DNA from: Candidatus Roseilinea sp.
Lineage (GTDB): Bacteria > Chloroflexota > Anaerolineae > J036 > Brachytrichaceae
Direction: 5' to 3'
Length of the DNA stretch: 64,000 bases
NCBI GenBank assembly: GCA_026003755.1
Contig: BPHV01000001.1
Coordinates: 718,393-782,392 of the forward strand
Shown piece after piece: positions 27,186 through 36,697 of this stretch. Within the stretch, counting starts at the first letter, position 1. Each line of letters begins with the position of its first letter. A program made the position numbers and the translations under genes. The notes under the pieces were generated by a model. That model ran no database searches and was not told the DNA's origin. It was given only the letters and a program-made list of their open reading frames with translations.

Positions 27186-27931
27186 ATGAGTCAATTGGAA
27201 AGGCACTGGTCGCCGAATTCATCGGCACGTTCACGCTGGTCTTCATCGGCTCGGCGGCAGTGTGGTTTGCCAAGACCACGCCGGGCTATGCGGGCGGCAC
27301 GCTCGGTTCCGGCGTGTCGCCCACGGCCTGGCCATCGTCTTCGCCGCCTATTCGATCGGCAAGATCAGCGGCGCGCACTTGAACCCGGCTGTGACGACCG
27401 CCATCGCCATCGTTGGCGGTATTGATTGGGCCAAAGCGGCCATGTATATCGTCACACAGGTCGTCGCCGGCCTGGTCGCCGCATTCGCGCTGAACAGCAT
27501 CCTGTCGCCCGTGACGCAGAACGGGCGTCACGGTCGCCGCTGCAAACTTCTTCGGCGCGTTCAGTTACAACACCGCCGCCACCACATCCATCGGCGCGGT
27601 GTTCACCGAGGCGATCCTGACGTTCTTCCTAGCATTCGTGGTCGTGATGGGTGCGGTCTACGGCAAGGCGGGGGACTTTGCCGGCTTGGCCATCGGCCTG
27701 ACGCTGGTGATGGCCATCGCCGGCGGCGGGCGGCATCAGCGAAGCCCTCGCCTCCAACCCGGCGCGTTCCATCGGCCCGGCGACTCGTGGCCGGCAACCT
27801 GGGCAATATCTGGATTTACATCATCGGCCCGATGCTCGGCGCGGCGGCAGCCGCTGCAGTCGCGCGCTACGGGCTGGACCCCAAACGCGCCGCCGCGCAC
27901 GCCTCCTGTGCGCAACACCGGCCGGCGCTGA
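27186..27931 (+). CDS. MIP-family aquaporin/glycerol channel, frameshifted
   Basis: From ATG 27186: [23 protein letters not shown] after one correction, then [19 protein letters not shown] with the first NPA box and, after further shifts, [33 protein letters not shown] with the second. Six hydrophobic helices are present in the normal order. NPA pairs line the pore of channels for water or small neutral solutes. Selectivity cannot be decided here. At least four one-base shifts occur. The C-terminus is uncertain: one frame stops at 27931, another runs to 28017 into der. Confidence 0.82.
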
Positions 27932-28013
27932 ATCCCCTTACGCCCAGCGCGCAACGGCTGCGGAGGCGCACCGACCTGTGTACACTTGGTCGTGCGCCTT
28001 CGTATTTTTCGCC

Positions 28014-29562
28014 ATGAAGAAGTCTTTCGTCGCGCTCGTCGGCCGCCCCAACGTCGGCAAGAGCACCTTGTTCAACAGGTTGATCGGCGAACGCCGGTCG
28101 GTGGTGGACGAGTCGGCCGGGCACCACGCGCGACCGCATCCAGGCGCCGGTCGTCTGGCGCGGCGTCGAGTTCACGCTGGTGGACACCGGCGGCCATCGA
28201 GCCGCTGGAGCCGCTGCGCCACAAAGACACGCCGGCGCTTGCCGAAGCCTCGGTGGACTTCGTGCGCGAAATCCGCGAACAGGCCGAGATCGCCATCGCC
28301 GAGGCCGATGTGATCGTGTTCACCGTGGGACGCGCAGGGCCGGACTGACGGCGGCTGATGAAGCCGTGGCCGAAATCCGCTGCGCAAGCTGATCGGCCAA
28401 CGCCAGCGCCTGGGCAAACCCCACGCCGCCCATCATCATCGCTTGCCGAGCAAGGCCGAGGCGCCAAGCCCTGCGCAACGCCAGCACCGAGTTCTATAAG
28501 CTCGGCCTGGGCGAGGTCTATCCCCGTCAGCGGCATCCACCGGCGACGGCGTCGGCGACCTGCTCGATGCCATCGTCGCGGCCATCCCGCCCCAGCCGGC
28601 GGAGGAAGCCGCGCCGGATGAATCGGTCAAGATCGCGCGTGGTGGGGCCGCCCCAACGTCGGCAAGTCCTCGCTGTTCAACCGATTGATCGGCGAGGAGC
28701 GGGACGTGATCGTGAGCGACGTGCCGGGCACCACGCGCGATGCGATCGACACAAAGTTAGAGATTAGAGATTGGAGATTGGGTCTTGAATCTCCTATCTC
28801 CAATCTCCATTCCCCTGATCTCCAATCGCCTAATCTCCAATTCCCCGAAATCACCCAAATCACGTTGATAGGACACCGCCGGCATCCGCAAGCGCGGCAG
28901 CATCACCCCCGGCGTGGAAGAAGTGGAGCGTGCTGCGCGCGTTCAGGGCAGTTGAGCGCAGCGATGTGGCGCTGCTGCTGCTCGACGCCACCGCAGGCGT
29001 AGTCGCCCAGGACGAGCACATCGCCGGCTACATCCTCGACGCAAACAAGGGGCGTCGTCGTGGTGGTCAACAAGTGGGATTTGATCGAGAGCGCGGAGAA
29101 GGTGGCCCGCACCGCGCAGCCGGTGGAAGGCTTGGGCTTGCTGACGGCTAAGATGCAAGACTTCCTGAAGCTGATCCAGGAAAGGCTGAACTTCATGGCC
29201 TACGTGCCCGTGTTGTTCGTCAGCGCCAAGACCGGCTTTCGCGCCGACCACATCCTGCCGGACCGCCCTGCGCGTGAACGAGGCGCGCGCCATGCGCATC
29301 TCGAACCAGCGACGTGATGCGCATCGTGCGCGAAGCCAGCCGAACGACACGCGCCGCCGACGCGCGCCGGCAAGCGCCTGAAGATCTACATGGCAGCGCA
29401 AGTCGGCGTGAACCCAACCCACCTTCGTCTTCCACGTCAACGACACGCAACTGGTGCACTTCACCTACCAGCGCTTTTTGGAGAACCGGTTGCGCGAAAG
29501 AGTTCACCTTCCTGGGCACGCCGATCCGCTTGATCTTCCGCGGACGAAAGGAGGATCGCTAG
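28014..29562 (+). CDS. der: GTPase Der (EngA) with an in-frame repeat insertion, frameshifted
   Basis: Tandem-GTPase 50S assembly factor. G-domain 1 starts [24 protein letters not shown] and has LVDTGG. G-domain 2 has [37 protein letters not shown]. Between that DT and the following [13 protein letters not shown], where E. coli Der has about eight residues, there are about 35, encoded by an AT-richer heptanucleotide repeat (28757-28846) that keeps the frame. [10 protein letters not shown] (NKxD) and the KH domain ([26 protein letters not shown]) follow. At least eight one-base shifts are present. The stop overlaps the convergent DUF554 gene by 4 bp. Confidence 0.9.
28757..28846 (+). repeat. 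Heptanucleotide repeat inserted inside der
   Basis: Units of the form GAGATTA/GAGATTG are followed by inverted units AATCTCC/GATCTCC, so the block can fold on itself. Composition is far lower in GC than the flanking gene. It encodes [20 protein letters not shown] and onward in frame. The same heptamer (TAATCTC) forms the tandem array at 30304-30345. Confidence 0.72.
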
Positions 29563-30300
29563 ACAAAGCCGGGCAACCCCAGTGCGCCGAGCGCAGCCAC
29601 CATGGCCGGCCCGATCACCAACGCGGGCAAATAGTTCACCAACCGAATCTGCTTCAGGTCGAGGCAGGGTGAGGCCGATGCCGATGATGAGCAATGCGCC
29701 GGTGGCCGACAACACGGCCAGCATCGGCGAGGTGAACCAGCTCTGAAGCTGGCCGGCCAGCAGCGCGATGCCGCCTTGCACCACAACGATGGTGATGATG
29801 GAGAAGCCCACGCCGACGCCGAGCGAGGCGGCGAAGGCCAGCGCCGCAAAGCCGTCGAGTGTGCTCTTGATGGCCAGCAACGAGTAGTCCCCGTTCAGGC
29901 CATCCTGGATCGAGCCGAGGATGGTCATCGGCCCAACGCAGAACACCAGGCTGGCGGCGACGTAGCCGCGAATGAAGCGCGCGGTGCGCTCGGCGTCCTC
30001 GCTCTTGGCGAAGCGCCGCTCCAGGGCCGCGCCGAAGCAATTCAATGCGCCATCAAGATCCAGCAACTCGCCGACCACGCCACCGAGCAGGACGCTGAGC
30101 AGGATGACGATGAACTTGAACGGCGCGTTCTGCTGCCCCGCCATCGCATCCACAATGTTGAGGACGGCGTAGCCGGTGGTGCTCAGGCCCAAGCCGATGA
30201 GCACCGTCTCGCGCATCCGCGCCGACAGGCGGTTGCCCAGCGTCACGCCCAGCGCAGTGCCGACCAGCACCGTGACAACGTTCAGGATCGTGCCGACCAT
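29559..30300 (-). CDS. DUF554 (YqgA-like) membrane protein, one frameshift
   Basis: About 247 aa, seven hydrophobic segments. [25 protein letters not shown] is the standard DUF554 start; [24 protein letters not shown] with the conserved CVGPM motif and [22 protein letters not shown] follow. After one shift near 29670 the end reads [25 protein letters not shown]. Function in the family is unknown. It starts right after the heptad array and is probably in one unit with xseB. Confidence 0.83.
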
Positions 30301-30303
30301 CGT

Positions 30304-30345
30304 TAATCTCTAATCTCTAATCTCTAAGCTCTAATCTCGAATCTC
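30304..30345. repeat. Six-copy heptanucleotide tandem array
   Basis: TAATCTC repeated six times with single changes (TAAGCTC at 30325-30331, GAATCTC at 30339-30345). It fills the gap between xseB and the DUF554 gene, and on the minus strand supplies the xseB stop codon and its last codons (EIRD*). Confidence 0.87.
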
Positions 30346-30543
30346 CCTCACCCGCAACTCCGCCCGATCGAGGAGCTGAGCGCAGTGCGCCGCGAGCCGT
30401 TGGCCACGCGCATACAGTTCCAGCGATTGATCGAGGGACAACTCACCTTGTTCGAGTTGCGCGACGATGGCTTCGAGTTGCTGGAAGGCTTGCTCGAACG
30501 TCAACTGTTCGACGGCCGCCTCGGCGGTTTCTTTTTTGGCCAT
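30331..30543 (-). CDS. xseB: Exodeoxyribonuclease VII small subunit
   Basis: 70 aa, usual size. LTFEQAFQQLEAIVAQLEQGELSLDQSLELYARGQRLAAHCAQLLDRAELRV is the conserved XseB helical pair that binds XseA. The complex degrades single-stranded DNA into oligonucleotides. Its last residues and TAG stop come from the heptanucleotide array, so the repeat has replaced or extended the original C-terminus. The large subunit xseA is not in the window. Confidence 0.91.
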   Translation of the reverse strand: MAKKETAEAAVEQLTFEQAFQQLEAIVAQLEQGELSLDQSLELYARGQRLAAHCAQLLDRAELRVREIRD

Positions 30544-30664
30544 GCGCGAATGTTACTGCAGGGCGCGACGAACGCGCGGACGCGCCGCAAGCATAGCGGG
30601 GCGAGGGCCCCAGCGCGCATCGCGCTGCCATCACGCTACCACGCTACAATGAAGCGCTGTCCGG

Positions 30665-30758
30665 GAGGGTGGATGCGCCCCGGTGGGCGTCCTGGTCTTC
30701 AAAACCAGTGGCAGGTTGCTCGGCAAGCTGCGGTGAGTTCGACTCTCATCCGCCCTCG
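30665..30758 (+). tRNA. selC: tRNA-Sec (selenocysteine, anticodon TCA)
   Basis: 94 nt. Acceptor stem of 8 bp (GAGGGTGG/CCGCCCTC with one G-T), a long D-stem (GCGCCC/GGGCGT), anticodon stem CTGGT/ACCAG with loop CTTCAAA (TCA), a long variable arm (GCAGGTTGC/GCAAGCTGC) and T-arm GTGAG-TTCGACT-CTCAT. These are the diagnostic traits of bacterial tRNA-Sec. No CCA is encoded. The organism should also have selA, selB and selD elsewhere. Confidence 0.94.
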
Positions 30759-30856
30759 TTGATTTCGGAGAATTCGGCGGCGTTGGGTGCACAAAAGCGC
30801 TGCCGCATTCCCGCGATCGCTTGGCTCGGCAGCTTGCTCGTTTTCGGAAGCGGGGC

Positions 30857-31924
30857 TCAATCGTCGAATTCGTCTGCCCCTTCGTCTTCCTCGCCGGCCT
30901 CCGGCTTGGTCGTCGGGGCAAACTTGGCGGCTTGGCCGCTGGCGATGGACTCGCGCACCTGCGCTTCGATCTTGGCGGCGACTTCGGGATGCTCGGCCAG
31001 GTAGGCTTTGGCGTTTTCGCGTCCTTGGCCGATGCGCGAGCCGTCGTACATGAAGAACGTGCCGCGCTTCTCGACGATATTCATGCTGGTGGCCACATCC
31101 AGCATATCGCCGAGCGTGCTGATGCCCTCGTTGTACATGATGTCGAACTCGGCTTCTTTGAAGGGCGGCGCCACCTTGTTCTTGGTCACGCGCACGCGCG
31201 TGCGGCTGCCGGTCACTTCCCCGCCCGACTTGATGGCTTGCACCCGGCGCACATCCAGGCGCACCGAGGCATAGAAACGCAGCGCCATCCCGCCGGTCGT
31301 GGTCTCCGGGTTGCCGAACATCACGCCGATCTTCTGACGGAGCTGGTTGGTGAAGATGACGGCCGTGTTGGTTTGCTTGATCACACCGGCCAGCCGTCGG
31401 AGCGCCTTGCTCATCAGCCGCGCCTGGACGCCGGGCTGCAGGTCGGTGATCTCGCCTTCGATCTCGGCCTTCGGCACCAGCGCAGCCACCGAGTCAATCA
31501 CCACGACGTCAATTGCGTTGGAGCGGATGAGCTGTTCGGCGATGTCGAACGCTTGCTCGCCCGTGTCGGGCTGCGAGATGAGCAAATCGTTCACGTTCAC
31601 GCCGCAGCGCGCCGCGTAGGCCAGGTCGAGGGCGTGCTCCATGTCAATATACGCCGCGATGCCGCCGCGCTTTTGCGCCTGCGCCACAACGTGCTGGCAG
31701 ATCGTGGTCTTGCCCGAAGATTCGGGGCCGTAGATCTCAGTGATCCGCCCGCGCGGGATGCCGCCGACGCCCAGCGCAATGTCCAACGCCAGGCTGCCGG
31801 TTGGAATGACCTCCACGTTCATCTGGGATGCTTCCCCCATGCGCATGACCGCGCCATCGCCATGAGCTTTGAGGATCGCGGCGAGCGCAATATCGAGCGC
31901 CTTCTTCTTTGCGTCTGCTGCCAT
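30857..31924 (-). CDS. recA: Recombinase RecA
   Basis: 355 aa. Walker [10 protein letters not shown] near residue 70, MEHALD with the conserved Glu, [19 protein letters not shown] (Walker B), loop 1 and loop 2 with [36 protein letters not shown]. The C-terminus is acidic as usual. RecA forms filaments on ssDNA for recombination and triggers LexA self-cleavage. The ATG at 31924 has an AGGAGA ribosome-binding site. An SOS box and promoter lie ~60-95 bp upstream. Convergent with tRNA-Sec. Confidence 0.97.
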   Translation of the reverse strand: MAADAKKKALDIALAAILKAHGDGAVMRMGEASQMNVEVIPTGSLALDIALGVGGIPRGRITEIYGPESSGKTTICQHVVAQAQKRGGIAAYIDMEHALDLAYAARCGVNVNDLLISQPDTGEQAFDIAEQLIRSNAIDVVVIDSVAALVPKAEIEGEITDLQPGVQARLMSKALRRLAGVIKQTNTAVIFTNQLRQKIGVMFGNPETTTGGMALRFYASVRLDVRRVQAIKSGGEVTGSRTRVRVTKNKVAPPFKEAEFDIMYNEGISTLGDMLDVATSMNIVEKRGTFFMYDGSRIGQGRENAKAYLAEHPEVAAKIEAQVRESIASGQAAKFAPTTKPEAGEEDEGADEFDD

Positions 31925-31976
31925 TTCTCTTCTCCTGAGAGCGCCGCCGGGTGTTCGCCAACCTGGGCCGGCTACT

Positions 31977-31990
31977 CGAACAACTGTTCT
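31977..31990 (-). promoter_or_regulatory. LexA (SOS) box upstream of recA
   Basis: CGAACAACTGTTCT matches the Gram-positive-type SOS consensus CGAACRNRYGTTCG at the GAAC-N4-GTTC core. It sits directly downstream of the recA -10, over the expected transcription start, where LexA would block RNA polymerase. Confidence 0.82.
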
Positions 31991-31991
31991 A

Positions 31992-32019
31992 ATTATATTC
32001 CGTGTGTATCGCCGAGCAA
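31992..32019 (-). promoter_or_regulatory. recA promoter
   Basis: Minus strand TTGCTC (32014-32019) and TATAAT (31992-31997) with 16 bp between, immediately upstream of the SOS box. Confidence 0.7.
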
Positions 32020-32058
32020 GGCGCTGCGCCTCCCCGGTCGCCGTTGGGATGGCGCGCG

Positions 32059-33342
32059 CTAACGCACCACCAACTGCTCTCGCTCCGGCCCCACGCTGAC
32101 CATCGTCACCCGAACGCCGGCCAGCGCCTCGATGCGGGCGATGTAGGCGCGCGCCTCCGCCGGCAGGTCATCGAAGCGGCGCGCCGATTTGACGTCGGCC
32201 TGCCACCCCGGCAGCTCTTCGTAGATCGGCCGGCACTGGGCCAGGATGTCACTATCCTGCGGGAAATCCTCCAGTTGCGCGCCGTGGTATGCGTAAGCCA
32301 CGCAGACGCGCAGCGGATCCAGGCCGGTGAGGATGTCCAGCTTGGTGAGCGCCAGCTCAGTCAGACCGTTCATTTGCGCAGCGTAGCGCAGCGCCACGCC
32401 ATCAAACCATCCCACGCGACGCGGCCGGCCGGTGGTTGCGCCGTATTCGTCCCATGGGTTGGCGCCAGTGCCGCGCAAGCGCAACGCCAGTTCGCCCTCC
32501 AGTTCGGTGACGAACGGCCCTGCGCCGACGCGCGTGCAAAACGCTTTGGCCATGCCGACGACGCGCGTGATCGCCTGCGCCGGCACGCCCAGGCCCGTCA
32601 ACACGCCGCCGATGGTCGCGTTGGACGACGTGACGAACGGATACGTGCCGTGGTCAATATCGAGCATGACGGCTTGCGCGCCTTCGGCCAACACGCGCTT
32701 GCCCTGCGCCAGGGCACGGTGCAGCGTGCGAAAGGTGTTGGCCAGGTAGGGCGCGACGTGTCGCGCGGCCTCGGCGTATTGGTCGGCGACCGCCTGGGCG
32801 TCGAGCGGCGGGCGCCCATATTCGCGCTCGAGCGCGCGATTGACGCGCTGGGTGTGCTCGTACACAGCGCCGGCGAATCGCTCGGGATCGCGCATCAGCC
32901 CTGCGCGCAGGCCCAGGCGCGCCGCCTTGTCGCTATAGGCGAAACCGATGCCGCGCTGCGTGGTGCCGATGCCGCCCCGCGTCGCCTCGCGCGCAGCGTC
33001 GAGCGCGATGTGCCCCGGCAGGATGACGTGCGCGGCCTCGCTGATCTGCAGGTTCTCCGGCGTGACGGGAAATCCGGCGGCGACGATCTCATCGCGCTCC
33101 TTGAGAAAATGGATCGGATTGAGCACGACGCCGTTGCCGATGAGGTTCAGGCATCGTTCGCGGAAGATGCCGGCCGGCAACAGGTGCAACTTGAACACCC
33201 GCGAACCGATGGTGATGGTGTGGCCGGCGTTGTCGCCGCCGTTGAAGCGCGCGACGATGTCGGCGTCGGCCGCCAGCGCATCGGTGATCCGGCCTTTGCC
33301 TTCGTCGCCCCACTGGGCGCCAAGTAAGACGGTGATGGACAT
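32059..33342 (-). CDS. purA: Adenylosuccinate synthetase
   Basis: 427 aa. Joins IMP and Asp using GTP in AMP synthesis. [24 protein letters not shown] is the GTP-binding start with catalytic Asp; [11 protein letters not shown] carries the catalytic His; [20 protein letters not shown] and [24 protein letters not shown] are conserved IMP-site blocks; [12 protein letters not shown] precedes the C-terminal part. Full length and intact. It lies upstream of recA on the same strand but with a separate recA promoter between. Confidence 0.97.
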   Translation of the reverse strand: MSITVLLGAQWGDEGKGRITDALAADADIVARFNGGDNAGHTITIGSRVFKLHLLPAGIFRERCLNLIGNGVVLNPIHFLKERDEIVAAGFPVTPENLQISEAAHVILPGHIALDAAREATRGGIGTTQRGIGFAYSDKAARLGLRAGLMRDPERFAGAVYEHTQRVNRALEREYGRPPLDAQAVADQYAEAARHVAPYLANTFRTLHRALAQGKRVLAEGAQAVMLDIDHGTYPFVTSSNATIGGVLTGLGVPAQAITRVVGMAKAFCTRVGAGPFVTELEGELALRLRGTGANPWDEYGATTGRPRRVGWFDGVALRYAAQMNGLTELALTKLDILTGLDPLRVCVAYAYHGAQLEDFPQDSDILAQCRPIYEELPGWQADVKSARRFDDLPAEARAYIARIEALAGVRVTMVSVGPEREQLVVR

Positions 33343-33406
33343 GGGGATTGCGTCTGGTGGTTGATTTTTTGAGTATCGGGCATTTGCCCGTCGCCCTCGG
33401 CGCGCG

Positions 33407-34075
33407 TCAGGCAGATGGACGCCGCGCCTTCAGCTCGGCCAGGCCGGCCTCCGCTTCGTCGCGCGGCAGGCCGCCCAGCAACAACTCGTGATCCTTGAGC
33501 CGCAGCAACCGCTCGTAAAACGCCACGCCGGCTTCGAGCAGCGATTCGTCCTCCGGCGCATCTTCGAGCAAGCCATACAGGTCGTCCTCGGCGTCGGCGA
33601 AGCGATGAATGCGCTCATGATAGCGGAACAGGCGCTCGCGCGTCGCAAACGGCACATCGAAATGCGCCAACTTTTCGATCAGCGCATCCGCTCGCGCGAC
33701 GTCGTCTTTGGCGACACCAAAAGGCTGCCGCAACAGCGCCTCGAGCAGCACGTTGGCGGCCTTCACATAGCAGGCTTGCGCCACGTCATATTCACCGGCC
33801 AGGGCGTGCCAGTCGCCATCGGCGCTCAACAACTCGCTGAGCACCACGCTTTTATTCATGTCGCCGACTCGGGCGAGGCCGGTCGCCAGGATCAAGTAGT
33901 CGTCGGGCGCGTCGCGGACGAATTGCGGCGTCATGCCTAACAGCTCGCGGTAGGCCAGGTCAAGTTGTTCGCGGGCCTCTGCGCGCTTGTCTTCGGTGAG
34001 CAGTTGCTTGAGTGCGAGCAAGAATTCGCCAAACTGCTCGATCATGCGTTTGATGTAGTCCTGTGAATAGCGCAT
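33407..34075 (-). CDS. Helical-repeat protein, DUF6483-like
   Basis: About 222 aa from ATG 34075. MRYSQDYIKRMIEQFGEFLLALKQLLTEDKRAEAREQLDLAYRELLGMTPQFV matches my memory of the DUF6483 family, helical proteins of unknown function found in Firmicutes and Chloroflexota. The remainder is all-alpha with TPR-like pairs (ALAGEYDVAQACYVKAANVLLEALL). A frame open to 34276 adds an Arg-rich extension without support. It follows the HDAC-family gene by 5 bp and is likely co-transcribed. Confidence 0.62.
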   Translation of the reverse strand: MRYSQDYIKRMIEQFGEFLLALKQLLTEDKRAEAREQLDLAYRELLGMTPQFVRDAPDDYLILATGLARVGDMNKSVVLSELLSADGDWHALAGEYDVAQACYVKAANVLLEALLRQPFGVAKDDVARADALIEKLAHFDVPFATRERLFRYHERIHRFADAEDDLYGLLEDAPEDESLLEAGVAFYERLLRLKDHELLLGGLPRDEAEAGLAELKARRPSA

Positions 34076-34080
34076 GGCAG

Positions 34081-35175
34081 TCACTTCAGGCCGTTGAGCG
34101 CAGCGAAGGCGGCGATCAAGTCCTCGACCGGCGCTTCGGGAGCCGGACATGGGCCGAGTGGATCTTCGACATCGGCGTGGCTGCCCTGCATGATGCGCAA
34201 CGCATTGAGCACGCCGTAGCTGAGGGCTTGCAAATCGTAGCCGCCCTCGAGCACAACGACCATCCTGCCGCCGCACAGCTCATCGCTCAGATCGCAGAGC
34301 AGGCGCATCATGCGCGCAAAGCCGGCCAGCGAGACGCGCATATGCGCCAGCGGGTCGCGCCAGTGCGCATCGAAGCCGGCCGAGACCAGCAGCAAATTGG
34401 GGGCGAACCGTCGCGCGGCCGGGACGAGGATCTCGTCAAAGACCAGCGCATATCCAAAGTCGCCCGTCTCCGGCGGCAGCGGCACGTTGATCGTTGCCCC
34501 GCGACCCGCGCCCCGGCCGCGTTCGTCGGCGGCGCCGCTGCCGGGGTACACCCAGCCATACTCGTGGATCGAGACGTAGAGCACGCGCGGGTCGTCGTAA
34601 AAGAGGGCCTGCGTGCCGTTGCCGTGATGCACATCGAAGTCCACGATCATGACGCGTTCCGGCCGGGCGTGGCGATGGTTGCGCATGGCCGAAGGCGACC
34701 AGGCGTAATCGTGGTCTGCGTCCATGTCGTCCAGCGCGCGCTTGGCTGCAAACGCGATGTTGTTGAAGAGGCAAAATCCCTCCCCGTGGTCGGCGAAAGC
34801 ATGATGCCCTGGCGGCCGCACCAGCGCAAAGGCGCGCTGCACCTTGCCTTTCAAGACGGCCTCGGTGGCAGCCAAGCTGGCCCCCACAGCCATGGCCGCG
34901 GCGTTGAACGATTCGGCCACAATATAGGTGTCGGGGTTGAGCGCGCTACGCCCGCGCTCGCTGAGCGCATACACGCGCGAGACGTAGAGCGGCGAATGCA
35001 GGACGGTCAACTGCTCGAACGTGGCCGCCCTGAACGGCAGGGGGGTCAGGGAAGCCAGCGCATCCCGCTCGCGCAGCAAGCCCATGATCGCCTGCAAACG
35101 TTGGGCGTTCTCCGGATGCCCCGGCAGATCGTGCGCGAGGAAGATGGGATCGTAGAGATAGCCGACTGCGGGCAT
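34081..35175 (-). CDS. Histone-deacetylase-family hydrolase (acetoin utilisation/acetylpolyamine amidohydrolase type)
   Basis: 364 aa, Zn2+-dependent deacetylase fold. VRPPGHHAFADHGEGFCLFNNIAFAA holds the catalytic His pair, VMIVDFDVHHGNGTQALFYDDPRVLYVSIHEYGWVYPGSG the zinc ligands Asp and His, and LLLVSAGFDAHWRDPLA the second Asp. VVLEGGYDLQALSYGV completes the site. Bacterial members deacetylate acetylpolyamines, acetyl-lysine or other amides; the substrate is unknown. The MFS transporter gene lies 5 bp upstream on the same strand. Confidence 0.89.
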   Translation of the reverse strand: MPAVGYLYDPIFLAHDLPGHPENAQRLQAIMGLLRERDALASLTPLPFRAATFEQLTVLHSPLYVSRVYALSERGRSALNPDTYIVAESFNAAAMAVGASLAATEAVLKGKVQRAFALVRPPGHHAFADHGEGFCLFNNIAFAAKRALDDMDADHDYAWSPSAMRNHRHARPERVMIVDFDVHHGNGTQALFYDDPRVLYVSIHEYGWVYPGSGAADERGRGAGRGATINVPLPPETGDFGYALVFDEILVPAARRFAPNLLLVSAGFDAHWRDPLAHMRVSLAGFARMMRLLCDLSDELCGGRMVVVLEGGYDLQALSYGVLNALRIMQGSHADVEDPLGPCPAPEAPVEDLIAAFAALNGLK

Positions 35176-35180
35176 GGCAA

Positions 35181-36551
35181 TCACTTCGCGATGCTCACGA
35201 GCGAGCGGCGCCGTTTGGCCGGATCCTGCAGCACCGTTACCACCAACAAGCTGCCGATGATCAAAATGACGGCGTTGGCCAGAAAAGGTCCGGCACGATC
35301 CCAATCGTAGAGCACGCCCATCAGCAACGGGCCGAACACCTGTCCGGTGGACTGCGCCAGGGTATACAAGCCGAAGCCGATGCCGCGTTGTTTGCCACCG
35401 GTCATGTCGGCGACCATCGCTTGCTCAGCCGGCACGGCGGCCGCATAACAGGCCGCCTCGAGCGTCGCAAAGAGCATGAGCGCGAAGATGGCCAGGTTGA
35501 CGCTGGGGAAGACCATGCTCAAAAAGGGGATGGTGAGCGAGAACAGGCCGCTCATCGTCAGGCCGACGACCATCGGCGGCTTGCGCCCGACGCGATCCGT
35601 CACCCGACCCAGGCGTGAGGGCAAAAACGCCCAGATCAGCGCTGCCGGCATGTACGCCGCAGCAATCAGCAATACGTTCTGCGTGAGATGATCTTGAATA
35701 AAAGTCAGGATGAACGGCGCCAGCCCATAAGATGACGCAGTGGTCAGCGTGACGATCGCCATCAAGACGTACAACTGCGGGTCTATCTTCTGCTGAGTCG
35801 CTTCCTCACGCTCCGCTTCGATCAAGGCGTATTTGTGCGTCTCCGGCACCATGCGCACCGCCAGGACGAAGGCGAGCAGCGCCCCGAGCGCATACACCGC
35901 GAAGAGCACCGACCACACCGTTTGATTCAATCGCAACCCATGCGTAGGATCGAAACCGAACAGCAGCAAGATAAGAACAGCAATTAGACCGCCATACAGC
36001 CCGCCACGATATTGCGCTTCCTCGGTATAGCCAAAGCTAGAGCCGCGGCCGCTCTGTCGTGACAGATCCGCCGTGATGGTGTATGAAGAGAGCAACATCG
36101 TGCCCAGCCCAAAGCCCTGAATCATGCGGGCGACGAAGAGCATCGTCACCGCGAATGATGCGTCCGCCTGAATCGCCATTCCACCCAGCGGGAAGCTGAA
36201 TTCGCGGGCGAAGATAAACAACACCATGGCCAGCAGCAAAATACCGACGCCCAGGCAGAGGAAGAATCGGCGGCCGTAGAGGTCCATGCTGCGCCCGATG
36301 ATCGGTCGGGCGATGGCCATCATGAAGGCCGGGATGGCGAACAGCAGGCCCTTCTCCAGGCCGCTGGCGTTGAAGTTGCTCGAATAGATCGGCAGCGCAA
36401 CGACCAGCACAGAAGTCGCGAGCGAGGCTAAACGGATGACCGTCTGCAGCCGTTGCAAGTTACGGTGTGCTTCCAGCAGGTGAACGGATGCCTTTGCGGC
36501 TTCTTGGACCGCTGTAAGCCCATCCTGCGCGCTTTCGATTGTCTGCTGCAT
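35181..36551 (-). CDS. Major facilitator superfamily transporter
   Basis: 456 aa with 12 predicted membrane helices. A cytoplasmic helix of ~40 residues precedes helix 1. The MFS loop 2-3 signature is PIIGRSMDLYGRRFFL near residue 90, and its pseudo-repeat SRLGRVTDRVGRKPPMVVGL lies near 310. Substrate unknown; the architecture fits a drug- or metabolite-exporting permease. It is the first gene of a likely three-gene unit with the HDAC-family and DUF6483-like genes. Confidence 0.88.
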   Translation of the reverse strand: MQQTIESAQDGLTAVQEAAKASVHLLEAHRNLQRLQTVIRLASLATSVLVVALPIYSSNFNASGLEKGLLFAIPAFMMAIARPIIGRSMDLYGRRFFLCLGVGILLLAMVLFIFAREFSFPLGGMAIQADASFAVTMLFVARMIQGFGLGTMLLSSYTITADLSRQSGRGSSFGYTEEAQYRGGLYGGLIAVLILLLFGFDPTHGLRLNQTVWSVLFAVYALGALLAFVLAVRMVPETHKYALIEAEREEATQQKIDPQLYVLMAIVTLTTASSYGLAPFILTFIQDHLTQNVLLIAAAYMPAALIWAFLPSRLGRVTDRVGRKPPMVVGLTMSGLFSLTIPFLSMVFPSVNLAIFALMLFATLEAACYAAAVPAEQAMVADMTGGKQRGIGFGLYTLAQSTGQVFGPLLMGVLYDWDRAGPFLANAVILIIGSLLVVTVLQDPAKRRRSLVSIAK

Positions 36552-36685
36552 TAAGCGTGCATTGTAACCGCATCAGCCGCGATTGGCGTGAGTGTGCGCC
36601 GGAACGCGGGCTGTGCCCCGGCGCCGGCAGCTCGGTCTGCGGCAACAATATGATTTGTGTGGGCCATGCGGCAGCCCCATTCGTC

Positions 36686-36691
36686 TAAAAT
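36686..36691 (+). promoter_or_regulatory. Candidate -10 of the NBR1-type lipoprotein gene
   Basis: TAAAAT ending 6 nt before the GTG start at 36698, implying a leaderless transcript. Confidence 0.4.
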
Positions 36692-36697
36692 GGCGAC

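Noticed and set aside
30857-35310. Very long plus-strand frames opposite recA, purA and the HDAC-family gene
   Set aside because: They mirror conserved minus-strand genes and have no domains.
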